NCBI GenBank assembly: GCA_030608865.1
Contig: JAUWDI010000070.1
Location: 1 to 5,657 of the forward strand
Length of the DNA stretch: 5,657 nt
Direction: 5' to 3'
Origin: Anaerolineales bacterium
GTDB lineage: Bacteria; Chloroflexota; Anaerolineae; Anaerolineales; E44-bin32
Positions 5,106 through 5,657 of the stretch are shown here, piece by piece; position 1 is the first letter of the stretch, and the number at the start of each line of letters is the position of its first letter. Made by a program: the position numbers and the translations under genes. The notes beneath the pieces were generated by a model. The model was given only the letters and a program-made list of their open reading frames with translations. It was not told the DNA's origin and did no database searches.

Positions 5106-5657
5106 ATGCGCATGCGGGATGTTTACCCTGAACTAAATCGCCAAAACCCCTTCGCCAGCCGAATCAACATCATCCTGGTGAGCGTGTTCCTCATTCTTGC
5201 GGCGAGCTGCTCAACGGGGTCAACCCCAGAAAATTTTCCCCCTGGTACCGCCTCTGGCGACGAAACCGCATCCGTAGAGAAAGCAACCCCAGATACCTTA
5301 AGCACGATAAATCCTGAAATACTACCTTCCTTCGACCCACCTGGAGAGACCAGCGATATTTACCGTAAAGCCGATCTGCATACGATCATCCCTGACCGAC
5401 CACGATTCGATATCCTAAAATATCTGGTTCAGGAAGGCGACACCCTATTCGGCATCGCCGAAAAATATGGCCTTAAAGCAGAGTCTATCCTATGGGGGAA
5501 CTGGTACACACTCGAGCAAGATCCGCATACGCTAAAGCCGGGTCAGGAACTCAATATCCCGCCCATCGATGGCGTCCTCTACTCCTGGTCGGAGGGCGAT
5601 AATATCTCAAAGGTAGCGGGCTCTTTTCATGCCGAACCGGAGGCGATCATCGAGTGG
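5106..5657 (+). CDS. LysM-domain lipoprotein, probable cell-wall hydrolase (partial, 3' end missing)
   Basis: An open frame of 184 codons runs from ATG 5106 to the window end without a stop. The N-terminus has a basic segment, a hydrophobic core (INIILVSVFLILAAS) and a lipobox-like LAASC with Cys35, then a low-complexity linker to about residue 80. A LysM domain follows at about 105-152: YLVQEGDTLFGIAEKYGL, then SILWGN, and LKPGQELNIPP, the classic start, middle and end of this peptidoglycan-binding fold. A second LysM-like module begins at about 158 (YSWSEGDNISKVAGSFHAEPEAI) and is cut. In Chloroflexota such N-terminal LysM pairs often precede an M23 peptidase domain. Whether that holds here cannot be seen. 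It sits divergent to an M23 lipoprotein, which suggests related work at the cell envelope. Confidence 0.9.
   Translation, partial: MRMRDVYPELNRQNPFASRINIILVSVFLILAASCSTGSTPENFPPGTASGDETASVEKATPDTLSTINPEILPSFDPPGETSDIYRKADLHTIIPDRPRFDILKYLVQEGDTLFGIAEKYGLKAESILWGNWYTLEQDPHTLKPGQELNIPPIDGVLYSWSEGDNISKVAGSFHAEPEAIIEW

Noticed and set aside
5123..5305. Minus-strand open frame of 60 codons
   Set aside because: Antisense to the signal peptide and linker of the LysM lipoprotein, with no features of its own.

Overview
The window looks like a chromosomal stretch from a bacterium of the phylum Chloroflexota, probably Anaerolineae-like. This is an inference from gene content: a DtxR regulator fused in operon with feoA and a two-gene feoB, next to Pro/Thr-rich lipoproteins carrying M23 and LysM domains. 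No rRNA, tRNA, CRISPR array, insertion sequence or phage gene was seen. Base composition and coding style look even across the window, so nothing points to recent transfer.

Left and centre (1-3378, all on the minus strand, read right to left): a compact ferrous-iron operon. The order is a DtxR/IdeR-type metal-dependent repressor (3378-2692), FeoA (2691-2269), the FeoB GTPase domain as a separate protein (2279-1737), the FeoB helical-plus-permease part as another protein (1740-40), and the first 14 codons of a further gene (43-1) that leaves the window. The junctions are TGA directly followed by GTG, an 11-nt overlap, an ATGA overlap and a second ATGA overlap, so the genes are probably translationally coupled. 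The expected logic is that the repressor, loaded with Fe(II), shuts off its own operon, while FeoA and the two FeoB halves assemble into the inner-membrane Fe(II) transporter.

Regulatory gap (3379-3649): it holds a minus-strand promoter for the iron operon, a DtxR-like box overlapping its -10 element, and, at the -35 edge, a perfect ATATGAC-N4-GTCATAT palindrome whose regulator is unknown. No convincing terminator separates the operon from the gene upstream.

Right part (3650-5657): two divergently transcribed envelope genes. On the minus strand is a lipoprotein M23 (LytM-type) metallopeptidase with all zinc ligands and a C-terminal beta-sandwich domain. On the plus strand is a LysM lipoprotein cut by the window end. 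Between them lie a good promoter for each gene, an inverted repeat spanning the plus-strand promoter, a 12-bp palindrome and a short 11-nt-period repeat. Both are probably cell-wall remodelling proteins, with no evident functional tie to the iron operon.

The points most worth following are the FeoB split between G domain and helical domain, the Arg/Gly/Trp-rich tail on FeoA encoded next to and partly over feoB, the two stacked operator candidates in front of the repressor gene, and the coupled unknown gene at the left edge.
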